DNA of 64,000 nt from Paraphoma chrysanthemicola (GCA_020744225.1 JAGMWG010000005.1:1798001-1862000), one strand, 5' to 3'. Positions 21,538-34,414 are shown, counted from the stretch's first letter. Program-made: numbers and translations. The notes: generated from the letters alone by a model not told the origin.

Positions 21538-22294
21538 ATGAACACCCTCCGTATCGCCAGGGCTGCCGTCCGCGCAAGGCCCGCCGCCATCGCTCGCCCT
21601 CTCCAGCGCAGAGGCTACGCCGAGGTCGCCTCGGACAAGATCAAGCTGTCCCTAGCTCTTCCGCATCAGGTACGTTCCGCCAGTATTTATCAGACACGCC
21701 GCAGCTTGATCAATTGGGAGATGGCATACATGAAATACGGCTGACAATTGCACGCATAGTCGATCTACAAGTCACAGGATGTGTACGTTCACTACCGAAG
21801 CTCCGATGAGCCGTGAAGCGCTTCCGAATACTGACGAGTTGCACCGTACAGCGTCCAGGTCAACCTCCCAGCGGAAACCGGCGACATGGGTGTCTTGGCC
21901 AACCACGTGCCGTCCATCGAGCAATTGAAGCCCGGTCTGGTCGAGATCATCGAGGAGCAGGGTGGCAGCAAGCAGTTCTTCCTCTCGGGTGGATTTGCGA
22001 CTGTGCAGCCCGGCTCCGTCCTCAGCATCAACGCTGTCGAGGGCTACCCACTGGAAGACTTCAGCGCTGAGGTGAGGAACATAGAGAGAGCCCTACAGAA
22101 GAGGCTGTTGCTAATGATGATCAGGCTGTCCGGAACCAGATCGCCGAGGCCCAGAAGATCGCCAGCGGAAGCGGCAGCGAGGCCGACATTGCTGAGGCCA
22201 AGATTGAGCTTGAGGTAGGCAGCACATTCTAGACCGATGGAGAAGGCACTGACAAAATTAGGTCCTCGAGAGCCTGCAGGCGGCATTGAAGTAA
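21538..22294 (+). CDS. ATP16: F1-ATP synthase delta subunit (Atp16)
   Basis: Part of the central stalk of mitochondrial ATP synthase (bacterial epsilon homolog), joining the gamma subunit to the c-ring. Exons 21538-21669, 21760-21782, 21852-22071, 22125-22214 and 22262-22294 give 165 aa. An Arg/Ala-rich presequence ends at RRGYAEVASDK. The beta-sandwich carries LPAETGDMGVLANHVPSIEQ, then KPGLVEII and FLSGGFATVQPGSVLSI; the C-terminal helical hairpin is rich in Ala and Glu. Exon 2 is only 23 nt (SIYKSQDV) and exon 5 33 nt. All junctions are GT-AG and in phase. Confidence 0.94.
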
Positions 22295-22636
22295 AGGTGT
22301 AAATAGCGTTCTTCGAGCAAGCCATGCGTGGTATGTATAGTATCAGGTGCGGGCCATGCGTGCCTTCTTTGCGCGAAAGATAGAAGGTACTCTTGAGACC
22401 CTGCCAAACAGATCAAGCTTCCTGTTATTCCACGTGTGTTTCTTCTCTTACCACCCGGATTGAGTGCACTCATATCCACCCAGCAGCCCTACCATTTTTC
22501 TCGTCTCCATCCCTATTCTGTACCTTGTTCCCTCTTTTCCCATTGCCTACCCATCGATTAGCAAACATCAGTCTTTCTCTACTTCTAACACAGCTCACGG
22601 ATACGAGGCACATCTGACTGAAGTGCGATTTTCCTG
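22295..22636. other. Pyrimidine-rich leader before the giant gene
   Basis: 342 bp. The part from about 22480 is strongly CT-rich on the + strand, as in fungal core promoters and leaders, and lies just upstream of the giant open frame. Confidence 0.5.
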
Positions 22637-25600
22637 ATGCGCCGCGGCTTCGATCAGCCAACGTCAAGCTCTGCATCCCGTACCAATGACACGGGAGCCC
22701 GCGAGTCTGCCCAGCAAGCTCCAACCCGGACGCGACGAGCCCTATACGAATCATCTGCTGCCACTCAGGTCGACAGTGGTAGAACTCAGGCACAGCCCAT
22801 TGCGGCGCGGCGCAAGTCTCAACAACAGCCCTCTCTTGCACTCTCGCAAGCAGCGGGGGAGACGCCACCTCCTGCCCGCAAGTCGCCCGCCTATCTGCTG
22901 GGTAAAAATCCCTATGGTCAGGTTTTGGACAAAGTTGAGCACCCCTATCGAGCTTCCGAAGATGGACAACCAGCAGGCTCCCCGTCCCAAGTTGGTGCAA
23001 ATAACGAAGGCCGACCAAGGACTTCAGGGAAATTCAACTTCAAGACGCGACCTGACCCTTTTGAGTCTAAGACAACAGGCACCGCGCATGAATTTACTCC
23101 GAAAGCATTGCAAACAAGACAGCCACCAAAGGCGATATCGGTTCAAGCTGCGAAAAGTTTCTTCGAAAGCAAGGCGACGCAGAATCGATCGGCTCCTCCA
23201 TTCCCGCCGTCGAAACTCAACGCCTTGGCCGAGAGAACGGCAGTGACCAAAACATCAAAGGCCCAGCAATCAGCTTTGTTGTCTCAGCTTAGACGCAGCC
23301 CTAGTCCGAAGAAGCAACCTATTTCCAATAGCAGTATATTGGACGGTTCTCTGCAGGCACAGCTTCCACCGCCAGAAGTTGGAACCCATGTCAAGACTGC
23401 ACCACGGACCAGCCCAACCACTCGTCTCGAAGCTGACTATTCGGCGCCCGGTGTCGTTGTGAAGAAAGCAGCTGCACGGCAAGACTCGCTGATCCCTGAC
23501 GCTCAAAAGCCTACATCTGAAGGATGCTCAGACGAGCATCAAGTGGGCAGCCGCAGACGGTCGACAAACATTTTCGAGAATCCGCCTCGTTATGCAAAGC
23601 CACTCGGGTTCGAGCGAGGGGCTGTTGAGGACGGCTGGACACTGGACGAAGCTTCGAACGCTCCGCTGATCACCATTGAAAGAACACGACGTTCTGACCA
23701 GCGCAGGAGCTCGGAAGAGACTGTGAGACGTCGATCCACTAGAAAATCGGCTTCAACTGCCGAATTCGACGAAGTCGCGCTCCCCGAAGAGCCCCAACGC
23801 AAAAGTCGACGCGCGAAATCTGGTCACAACATTGAAGATTCTCTTGAGGACGATGCAGTAACACTCCGACGTCGTCGGTCCCATAGTGCTCCTCTAGCAA
23901 GTGAGGCGCCTCCAAGCGATTACAATTGGCGTGCAGGGAAGCGAAGATGCTCAAAGTCTTCGACTACCGATGCTGGTGGCGAAAGGGGTTTATCCTCAAA
24001 GAGATCAAATGAGACTAGTGTTCGCAGACGAGTAGAGGATATCGCTGCACGAGGTCTCAGCCACGACGGCTCCAGTTCGGATCCCAACCTATCTCGGCGC
24101 AATACTACTCGAGAGCGAGTACCGACCGCAAACATCGGCTTGCAAGAAGGTTATCACGATGTCGAGGTTCCTGACCATGTAGACTGGCGCGGTGCTTACG
24201 GTCGAAGGAAGACACAGGACTTTGGCTTTCCGGGAGCGCGGATTCGGCCACGCGGCACATACAGGGCGTACAAGCCTCTTGAGGATCCTGGCGACTGGAT
24301 CAAGCGCTCCTGTGGACACTTCTCTCACATGGGCAAATCAGAGAGCCGCGAGCGGGCATCTCGAAGTCTATGTCATGAATGCGCAGCACGCGTTCTCTTG
24401 CCTAGCAGTCTTCTGTCGAGACATCGACGGGGACGAAGACGAGCTGCTACAGAGTCGTCAACCTCCACTTCTTCCATCTCGAAGTTCTCTGAAGCGGCCA
24501 GCGACCACTTTGCACGACGTCGACAACATCACTCTGAGTGTATTCCAGCTGAGAAATGTGGAGATACCTTTGCGAAGGATTTGGGTCACATCATTGATGC
24601 CATCCTCGAAGAACATGCAAACTCGCTTCAAGGCGTTATCAATAACATCAAACACTCTCAGCCCAGTCTCGCACAGCTTCGCAGAGTTTCCGAAGATCTT
24701 GTCCAACGCTGCCAAGCTGGCGGCGTGTGTACGAATCCAGTCCATACTCCATGCCGCACGTCCTGTAATTGTCAATCGGCCTGTCGCCCCTGTTGCCAAT
24801 CGCGTTCATGTCAACAGCCGCAAGTATGTGAATGGAGACCATCGTGCCCAACTGTTCCACCAAAAGCAGCGGAAAAGCTCAATGTGGGGTTTCCTGGCCA
24901 GCTGAAGCCGAACATGAACGATTCTCGGTCCAGTCTACAAGATGCTGTGCAGACAGTCCCTGATCTAGTGAATCTGGTGAATTCAGCAGCCGATGATCTA
25001 GGCTTCGATCTCGACCGGCGACCGACCGCCCACGACGACCAGCTCTTCCAGAATGCACCCGTTGAAGTCTCCAGACAGGCTTCAGTGACATCTCACCGCA
25101 GTCTTCCTCGAGATCCTCCAGAGGAGAAGTCACTCGAGCCAGACCAATCTGAAGATGATCCTTGGCTTCAACAAACTCGAAGACACCTGACAGAGCTCTC
25201 CGAAGCACGTACTCAGCTCATGGATGAGCTTGACTCCATCGCTGAAGATCTTGGAGTTCAACTCGAGGAGCGCCAGGCGGTTGAGCCTGCCATCGATCCA
25301 ATCCAGCGCGTCCTCAGCAAGGTATCCACGAGCCTCTCAAGGAAATTCACGCGGCTTAGAAATCAGTCTGTCGATTCTGTTGCAGAAGAGATCCCCAAAA
25401 TGATCGATCAAGAGGTGAATGAAAGGAGACTCAGCCGTGTTCTTTCGAGGGTTTCGACTAGTGCTCGGAACTATCAAGACATCCGAGAGTTCCCACCGGA
25501 GGAAATTCAGGAATGGCTTGAAGTAGCACAGGCTGAACTCCCTGCTGCTCTCGATTCGATCACCAGTGTTCTGGAGACGTTGCCTGCTCTGGAATACGGA

Positions 25601-28600
25601 AGCCCCATCGAAGACACCGAGGAGCCACAGTATCGTGAAGAGGTTCAACATTACGAAGAGCCACGCTACTATGACGAGCGACATTACTACGAGCAGCCGC
25701 AATATGATGAAGAGCCTCACTACTACGAAGAGCCTCAATTCTATTTAGAGCCGCAAGACAGCGAGCATCAGCCACAAGTTGAAGACTATGAAGAAGGACC
25801 TGGAGAGAACCCACCGCAACGCAGCTATACCGAACCTCTCTTCGAGTTGCATGACAGAATTGCCGAGCTTGAACGCCGCCTTCAAAAGGCAAGTCCTGCG
25901 GCTGACTCGCCACAGCACTCAGAGAAGGAGTTTATCACTCCATTTGAGCGCGCAGCAACTTCCCTGGGTGTCGCATTCGAGCCGCCAATTCAACGGAATG
26001 TAGAGCCGGAGGTAGAGGTAGAGCCACCCATCGTGGTGCGCGAATCTGGTCGGCAGGTAACGATTCGGCCTTCTCGAACATCAACGACTGTCTCGGTGGT
26101 CGAAAGGCAACATACATTCGCTCCCGGTCTTTAGGAAAGTGATGACGATACGGGAGAGCCTCAACAAGAGTTGGCGCCAGCCATCGAGCGGGTTGCAACT
26201 CGACGCAAATCTTCCTTGGTAGGTCGACAGCCAACGGCGCGCTCAGAAAGGACGTTTTCATTCATCTCCCCGACACGAAGCCCAGTGGAAGAGACGGTCG
26301 AGTCTGTCGTGCCTTCACGGCAGCCATCACGTCGCAAGACGTCAGTGCCGTTGCCCTTGATTATTCCAGTGGAACGTGTTGTGTCGTCAGTATCTTCGTT
26401 TTCTTCTGAGCCAGAAGTGTCACGGCAGGTGTCGAACCGAAAGTCCATGACTGCACCGCTTCGAATATCCGCAGCAGCGACCTCGCGAGAACACGAGTTA
26501 TTAATTGAGTCAGAAACACCACTCATTGACTTGGAAGAGCCACAAGAGGAGCCTGACTTTGCGCAGCCAGTTGAGCGCGTGCGAATAGCCACTACAGAAT
26601 TGCAGGACGAAGAAAAGTTGGAGCAGGCAACTGCTTCTTCGTCTTTCTCGTCTGACCTTGTTGAACAGCCTGAGCGAGCACGTGTGCCCACAACCACAGC
26701 TACGCGCCAGACTACTATCAATGAGAGTGTAACTGCGGAGGAGCCTGAACCCGAATTCGAGGCCCCGGTAATGCGAATGGCACGCTCGATGACACAGTCA
26801 AGTCGCAGGCAAACAATGAGACCTCCTTCGCCTATCCCGGAGGAGGCGACTGAGGAGCCTTTAATCTCGCGGACCGCTTCACGCCAGCCAACTCTTCCTT
26901 TATATACAAACGAGCATGAACCGGACTTCGAACCTCCAGTTATGAGAATGGCCCGCTCGATGAGCCGGAGGGAGTCCATAGGACCTCCCTTGCCGCTTCC
27001 GGATGAGTCTGCTGTGGGGCTTACTGTATCACGGGTTTCAACGCGTCGATCCACGCGCAGATTGACTCAACCTATCGTTGTCGAGCCAGACGAGGCAGAT
27101 TTTGATCCCCCAGTGATGGCAATCAGAAGGACATCAACTCAGCCACCGCCACCCACACCAGAGATGGAAGCCGATGAACCTGCAGTAGAGAAAGCCATGA
27201 CACGAAGACTTACAGCAAGGAGCTCCTCCCCTGATTTATTGGAAGAGCCACCTGCTCCGCCTTCGTCGCCATCCTCGGAAGAAGAGGTGCGGCTTCCCTC
27301 ACGGCAGCAAAGCGAGGTTCAGCGCCAGAAGGCCCCAACTATGGCTCGAGAATCTACTCTGAGACGACAATCGACGCAGCCAGAGAACTTTCAATTGCCC
27401 AAATCGAGCTCGTCCTTCACCTCGGACCCGTCTTCCATTCTACATGAAGATTCTGTGCACGATGATGATGTTCGCCAGCTGCCCACAGAGCCTGAGAAGA
27501 CGGACTTTGTTCCACCCGTGGAGAGGATACGGCGACAATCCACGAGGTACGAGCCTGCTTTGGAGCAAGACATAGGTCAGGCTACATTAACGGACTCTCC
27601 TGCGCTCTCCAGACGCACGACAACTACCTCACGACATCCAACCTTCGCAGAGCGTCGTGCCGCATTTGAGACAACAACGGCAGCACCGTCGCGGCGATCA
27701 ACCATCATGTCGGACCCAACCGCGGCCCCGCGACCGTCACAGACTGTTTCGAGGATGACGACAGGCCTGCCTCTAGCTCCAAGCCGTAGTAGCACGCAAG
27801 GAATTCTGAAGCGTCCTACAAGACAGCCAACTGAAGCGGACCTAGTGCCCCTTCCACCCTCTAGGGAACTTACCAGACAGCCGACAGCGCCACAGATGAT
27901 CGCACTCCCACCCTCACGTCAAATCACTAGACAACGAACGGAGCCGCACCTGATTCCCATGCCGGCATCACGGAAACCGACTGAATTGCCTTCGGAGACA
28001 TCGTCCGAACGCGACATGCTGGAGCTCACTCAGCGCGATGTTGAGGAGGGACACGAGGAGCAACCCAGTCGGCGGCGGTCCGAGGTGTCCTCACGACGGC
28101 AATCAGAATATGCGATACCCGCGCGTATTCAACGAAACGTGGAAGATGATTATGATGAGGAAGAGCCCACTATCGTGCGACAGTCCACTCGACAGAGTAC
28201 ACTTGTGAGCAGAACAACGACGCAGCAGCCGTCGCGTAGGACGTCGGAAGGTTTATACCACGAGCAGCCTCCGGCCGAAGCAGAGACATCGTCAGATTCG
28301 AGTATGAGCGGTATCACGGAGCACCCAGCCGCTTCAAGCCGGCGTACATCAACGCGGCAACCAACTGTGTTTAAGCGACAACCGACTGTAGCTGCCGAAG
28401 CTGTCCCCGAACAGATTTCACGAGCGCCTACAACACGTAGGACTACCGATTTTGGACGAAGAGCTACCGCTGCACTCGATCCTGTGGAGCTAGCAGCCTC
28501 CCAAACCTCGTCTGATCATTTGGATGAGGTGCTAGAAATGAGAACACCTCGCCGTATATCTACGGCGCGAACCACAACTGGACTGACTGGGCTTTCCGCG

Positions 28601-31600
28601 TCATCCAGCGAACCACCAGAGTTTGCTTCGATAGAGCAGATGCGAGAACGTGCTGAGTCAAGAAAGCCTACACTTACTCAAACTCCGACGTCGACGGAAC
28701 CAATCATCCGGATGAGACAGGAGACGCAGATTGAGGATTCTGAAGCCACAGAAAGTTCAAGTTCCTCTGCAAGTGAGCCTGCAAAGAGCGAAGCTGCATC
28801 ATTGCGTTCGGATTTTCGGGCACCAAGCGGAGAGCTTGAAGCACAACTGTTGAGAGCACCGCTGCGGAGACCTACTACAAGCCGGCAGCGACAACCTTCT
28901 CAATGGTCAACCGAAGCATTGAAAGATGAAGAGCTTCCGCCGACTGCCATATCAAGACAGACTACAGGACCATCACGTCGGATTACACGCCAGCGCACAG
29001 CGCCTTCGCGGCCACAATCGACGCACGCACTTTCTCCGTCTCCGTCTCCTGATCTAGATACTATTTTCATGGAAGACTCTCCGGAACCTGTCACACAAAA
29101 TACAACAAGACAGTCTGCGCGCATTTCCCGACGGCCCACAGCGACAGACCAGACGCTCTCGTTAGAAACTCAATCCCGACAGCCAACGCGAAGACAAATT
29201 GCAAGCGAAGAAGATCCTTTTTTAGGCGTAGGAAGAATGGTGGAGAGCGAAGGTGAGCCAGACGAGGCTCACAATGAGCCTTCTCAAGAGGTTGTCTCGC
29301 CGGCTCAGCAAGATCAACCACTGATCGACATCCATGAAGAACCCACCATTCTGTCTCGGATTATCACTCAACACGAGCCTGCACCAATGTCACGCCGGCC
29401 CACGCGAGCTCCTACGGCTCGAGCTGAAGCGCTCGTAGATCGCGAAGCAGATGCATGGCCACAGCCTATTGCGGAGACTGCTTCGGCCGATTCTTCTCTC
29501 TTCGACGAGCCTCTTGCAGCTTACGATGTCTACAACGCGTTGCCCGCAGTCGCGCCTGAAATCCCTCCGAGAACCTCACACAAAGAAGAGTCTGTACGGG
29601 AAGATGAGGACAAGGATCGTGTGGAGTCGCCACAGGTGGTGGAAACGACGCAGCGGGCGGTCGAGCGCGCACCAACCATGCCGACTGAGGACATCCCTGA
29701 GCAGGAGCCAGGGCGCGACGACAGATCGCCTACGGCTCTTCTTTCTCGAGATCCAGAGTCCCTGGCACCACCGTTAGTACAAGACGAGGTGATTGTAGAA
29801 CCAGGAACACCACGCGATCTTGAGCGGCGGAAGACCCTCTTCGATCCCGAAGTCGATAATCGCGTACCACGAATCCTGACAGTGTCTTCTGAGCACCCAC
29901 GTAGGGTTAGCGTGGCACCCGGTATTGAAGTTCCTCCACCTGAACTGGTACAGCGGAACTTGATGCCTACAGTGTCGGAGAAGAAGGGTCGTAAGAAAGT
30001 ACCAAACTATCCGCCGGACCAACAGCACCCTGTGGCGCCTCCATATCCGATGCGAGAAACGCCAGCCTGGACACGGCCAGACCTTCAAACTCCACCGCCC
30101 AGGTCCAAGGTTGAACCAGAACGCAAGAGGCGAAAGCTTTTAGGTCTAGTTGCCAAGCCCAGACATGAGGAGCCGGTAGCCAGGTCTGAAGAAGTACAAC
30201 AACCTCCTGAATCCCTTCGGGACCGAAATATCGTGAAGCCCTTTCGAAACGCGGCACCAGGAAGAGTTCAGTCACGAGGACCTCCCTGGGGGACGCTACA
30301 AAGGCCAATTCCCACTCGAAATTACGACTATCCAACCCGAGCAGCCCCAGTCTTCGCACGCAAGGACGACTACTACCCCCGTCTCGCACCCGTCGTTCGC
30401 GACCGCAGAAACGACTATCCACGCCCCCCACCTCCAAGGCCATTACCTATACGACGAGACTACCCTGCGCCAGTCCGACGAGAATACTCTCAGCCCAACT
30501 TTCCGCCACCCCGACGAGACTATTCTCAGCCCAGCTACCCAGCTCCTCAGAGAGTCTACCCACAGGCACAGCCAAGAACTCGGCCGGCGGTCCCCACTCG
30601 CCGTGGACCTCGTGCGCAGCCCCTTCATCGCGAAGCGTCGGAGCCGAATCGCGATCAACCTGAGGCGGAACAAGCCCCTCGTCACAAGGAGAAGGCGCCT
30701 AATTGGTTTCAAGCGCACTTACCTTCACGTCGGCAGAAGGATCACAAGGAACCCGCTCGCTCGGGCCCAACTCCGCAAGACGAGACGTTCTCTCGGCTTG
30801 TCCGCAGAGATGTTCAAGCAGACCCACAAGCAGAAGGGCAAACGAATCAAGAATCAAAAGATGAGCAACGAGAAGTTCAGGCGGAAAAAGACATGCCTCT
30901 GCCTTCGAAGAACGAAATTGATTCGCGAGATCCCAGTCCCAGAGTCAACACCGACCGCAGGCCATCAGAGACTTTCATGGCTGCGGCTCAAGGGCAATTG
31001 GATCAAGCTCCGAAGCCACGGCGACAGTCGACAACAAGAGATGCTGATGCAGACCCTCCAAACTCGCAAGGAGAGGCGAGCTCGCTGGAAGATTCTGGGC
31101 ATGACAATCCCGACATTCCGTCGAAAATCGAAGGACTTGCCTCTGATATTGCAGGAGAACCTGTCGCCGGCGGAAGTGGTCCATCAAGAAGGAGCACCGA
31201 GCGGCCCGCAGGTCCAAGTCGAAGACCAACATCTCAGGACCAAGCCCGCAGAAGATCATCAGTTCGGCAGCCAGCAGAGGACACAGTCGCACGAAGTGCT
31301 ACCCATCGAGCGACAACGAGACGAGCATCCGAGGCAGGAGAAAATCCACAAGCAGCACGAAAGAGTTCTACAGCAGCCTCGAGAAGGCCATCGACCGCAC
31401 TCGAGAGAACACGAACCGGCCATAGATCTTCAGCTGCGAACCCAGCAACGGAACGCCCAGCTCCTTCGCGAGCGCCGACAGCCCCCACGCGAACGTCAAC
31501 GAATGCGGACAGATCGCGACTACCCAGTCGAAGAACGACAGACACATCGGCGGCACCGGTCTCACGAGCGACAGATGCAGGAACTGGGTCTGGACAGACA

Positions 31601-31897
31601 GCGCAACAGAGCGATGTACCATCGCCGCCAACAAGGCTCGGATCTGAGCAGCCGTCAGCGACCGAGAAGACAACGAACAAGCGACCAGAGCAGTCAAGCG
31701 CAAAGCCTCCAGATCTCCCGCGCCGTTCGACCACAGTATACGATTCAAGCTCCAGCGATCCCAGTGCGATACCGCGACGTGCAGCCAAGCCAGGTTCAGG
31801 GCGCAAGGATTCATTCTTTGGACAGAGATCGCCTGCAAAGCGAGCTGTTAGTTTCCTCGGGCGCGGCAAGGAGCCAGCGCCGGCAGCAGGGGCATAG
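22637..31897 (+). CDS. Giant disordered Arg/Ser/Thr-rich repeat protein
   Basis: I do not recognise a named family. Two same-frame open stretches (22637-26134 and 26135 on) are split by one TAG at 26132-26134. Reading CTTTAG as a splice acceptor with the GTAACG donor at 26057 removes 78 nt in phase and yields about 3060 aa. The first third holds a possible zinc site (SCGHFSHM near residue 557, then CHEC about 20 residues on), a helix GHIIDAILEEHANSLQGVIN, 11 cysteines within about 50 residues (about 693-745), short coiled coils, and a Tyr/Glu-rich tract (25620-25770). After 26.1 kb, units with a core like DFEPPVMRMARS recur about every 60 residues, plus very many R-R-x-S/T motifs. The C-terminus is Pro/Tyr/Arg-rich, then Ser/Arg-rich. 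No signal peptide or membrane segment. A cytoskeletal or septal scaffold role would be a guess. Confidence 0.7.
25620..25770 (+). repeat. Tyr/Glu/Pro-rich coding repeat
   Basis: About eight short imperfect copies of a unit such as EEPHYYEEP within the giant protein (residues about 995-1045). The DNA units (GAAGAGCC...TACTAC) resemble each other, which suggests expansion by slippage. Confidence 0.75.
26170..27560 (+). repeat. Degenerate ~60-residue tandem coding repeat
   Basis: Cores recur near 26175 (APAIERVATRR), 26365 (IPVERVV), 26560 (DFAQPVERV), 26755 (EFEAPVMRMARS), 26930 (DFEPPVMRMARS), 27100 (DFDPPVMAIRR) and 27508 (DFVPPVERIRR). Spacing is about 170-200 nt with one double gap. Related cores at 25935 (TPFERAATS) and 25975 (FEPPIQRN) lie before the internal stop. 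Confidence 0.75.
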
Positions 31898-33452
31898 GAG
31901 CCAAATGGAGCGGGTGGAATGGGTTCCAAGCCAGGAGAGCAGTCGAAGGGACAACAGCCCTTGGGCAAGGTCGGAGCGAAGGCTGCACAAGGAAATGCAG
32001 GAGGGAATCCGCTGAAAGGCCGATGGGGTTGGGGTTGGGGTTGGGGACGATGATTGACGGCTGATGATTGATGTGGTTGTTGATGGAGTGTGTTCGGACA
32101 CTGATTGTTTGCTGGCATACCCTTTCATCTCTTCTCTATACCTATGACTTCTGTTCTTCCTGCTACTTCTTGACCATAACAGCTGATGCAATTTCTAACA
32201 TATTCTTAATCATGCGTGGTACAACGGAAACTAACCTGGTCAATTTGGTGTGAGCACCATACATGTTCCAATTGTGTGAGGCTCTTGATCAAATGCACCT
32301 TTGAGCAAGCTAATGGTCATTAATATTCCTCAGAATTTGCACTGAAGGCAGGTCCGAGTGCGAGGCTGTTCACGAACCTACCAACAAGAGGCGTGTAGCA
32401 CGGGAGACCGTTGCGGTTATTCTCGCTTTGGTAAGGCGCGGGTTAAGCGTGCAACTAGACTGTTAACCCCCGCGCAAACACACCCACCACCTCCACGACT
32501 CACGATCTGTTTCATCAACTTCATCTCGAGAAAGGCAGACAGTAAAGCTTGATTTCCGTCAATCCCAAATCTATCGGCTAAATTAAACTCGACGACACAG
32601 AACAAATTTAATCAAGCACGCAAGTTGCCGTCAACCCCGCAGCAGGGTGCAGAGCTTTACGAGGCCAGACAAGATCAGACGATAGAATCTAGACGCACGT
32701 AGGTGCTGCATTTGTACTGTACCATGGATCTTACGCTAAGCCATCGGTGTCAGGCAATCTCTGCATCATGTTGGCGGCCCGCAGCCAGCGACCGCCAGAG
32801 GCGACAAGCCGCACGGTGAGACCGACCGGCCGAACCCGATTGCCCGATCTTTCACCGGACGTTGAGGCAAACTCCAAGCACACGTCGACTTGAGACGAAA
32901 CCAAGCGAATTTGATGCTTCAACTCCACCGCGAAAGCCTTCGCTTTTTGGGAGGATAATATTCCAGGCCGAATTGTCATGATGATTCAAAATCTCGGAAA
33001 GAGCTGGAAAGTGAATGTGTATGACGCCGATGACAAAACATGGACGCAACAGAGGATTTCCAACCACGCAACAGCCGCGGACAACAGCCCCGTAGAGTAT
33101 GCACAGGCACCAGATCCATACGACATGTATGCTGCCGCCAGCTGATTGGCGCATCGCCCCTACATAGGGCTCAAAGGAAGAGTTTTGCTCCTCCAGGTAC
33201 TAGCGCGAATTGCGTGATCGCACGTCTTCGTCCCCAGCTGTCGCACATTGCGGAGATGGGTTACAAAGCGAGCCGATGGCGGAGCCCAATATATACTCCA
33301 AGCTGTGTTCGTCGACGTCTCCTCCAACTCCAGAGCCCAGCAGTTGGTAATAGTGTTTTCTTTTGCAAAGCCTCGTGAGAGCATCAGCCATCACTTTTCA
33401 TACTCAAGTCTGCCTGCACGAGCCACCACGACCACCCGCCACAACCGCGAAC
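31898..33452. other. Intergenic region with MET16 promoter
   Basis: 1.55 kb without a supported gene. It includes the G-rich tract described separately and, near 33288-33296, a TATA-like ATATATAC about 160 bp before the MET16 start. I looked for the fungal sulfur-regulator palindrome (ATGRYRYCAT) and found no convincing copy by eye. Confidence 0.5.
32025..32046 (+). repeat. (GGGGTT)n G-quadruplex-type tract
   Basis: Four runs of GGGG separated by TT, perfect, 128 bp after the giant gene's stop codon and so probably in its 3' UTR. This is a canonical short-loop G-quadruplex pattern on the sense strand. Confidence 0.85.
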
Positions 33453-34414
33453 ATGTCGTCACCGTTGTTCAGCAACAAGGAGCAGTATCCTCCATCGCCC
33501 ACAATCCGAAGTGAGGAGTCTGGCTATGTCTCAGCCGACTCAAGCCAGGATGGATTGGCGGAGATTTACTTCAGCAAACCACACCTGAAGTTCATCAACG
33601 CTCAGCTGCAGCAGCTCGAGCCTCAGGGTATGTCTTAGTCACATGTAACCTCCATGCAAGCTGACTGACATAATCAGATATCCTCAAATGGTGCATCATG
33701 ACTCTTCCTGGACTCTTCCAAACCACTGCTTTTGGCCTTACTGGTCTCGTCACTGTCGACATGCTGTCCAAGCTCGAAGGCCCGTTGAAGCACAACATCG
33801 ACTTGATCTTCCTGGACACTTTGTACCACTTCGACGAGACATATGCTCTTGTTGACCGCGTCCGAAGACGCTACGGAACCCCTGTCCATGTCTACAAGCC
33901 CGCTGGATGTGACACTGTTGACGACTTTACCCGCAAGCATGGCAACAAGCTGTGGGATACAAATGACGAATTGTACGATTACGTCGCCAAGGTGGAACCG
34001 GCTGAGCGTGCCTACTCTGAACTTCAAGTCAAGGCTGTCTTGACAGGTCGACGACGTAGCCAAGGTGCCCAGCGCGGGGCACTGGATATCGTTGAAGTCA
34101 CCGAGGACGGTCTGATTAAGATCAATCCACTGGCCAACTGGAGTTTCGCTCAGGTCAAGGCCTACGTTGACGCCAACGATGTTCCTTACAATGACCTTCT
34201 GAACCAGGGATACAAGAGTGTCGGCGACTGGCACTCAACTCAGCCAGTGGCTGCTGGTGAGGATGAGCGCTCGGGACGATGGAAGGGCAAGGCCAAGACC
34301 GAATGCGGTATCCACAACCCCAAGTCGCGCTATGCGCAATTCCTTCGCGAGCAGGAATTGAAGAAGCAACAGGAGGACTTGACCAATGCGTTGGAGAAGG
34401 TCTCGATTGCATGA
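33453..34414 (+). CDS. MET16: Phosphoadenylyl-sulfate (PAPS) reductase
   Basis: Reduces PAPS to sulfite with thioredoxin, the third step of sulfate assimilation, in the cytosol. Exons 33453-33627 and 33678-34414 give 303 aa. The first 50 residues are a variable, Ser-rich extension. The core has TTAFGLTGLVTVDML (nucleotide loop), the IFLDTLYHFDETY block, the basic TGRRRSQGAQRG loop, INPLANWSFAQVKAYV, and the catalytic motif KTECGIH with the active Cys at about residue 268. No second Cys pair is seen, so this is a PAPS-type rather than an Fe-S APS reductase. It lies upstream of MET3 on the same strand. Confidence 0.95.

Noticed and set aside
30603..32015. 470-codon open frame in a second frame over the giant gene's 3' part, running past its stop
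   Set aside because: Arg/Gln-rich shadow caused by the repetitive CGA/CAG/ACA codon usage of the main frame. The main frame keeps the RRxS/T pattern to its stop, and no domain is seen in the shadow.
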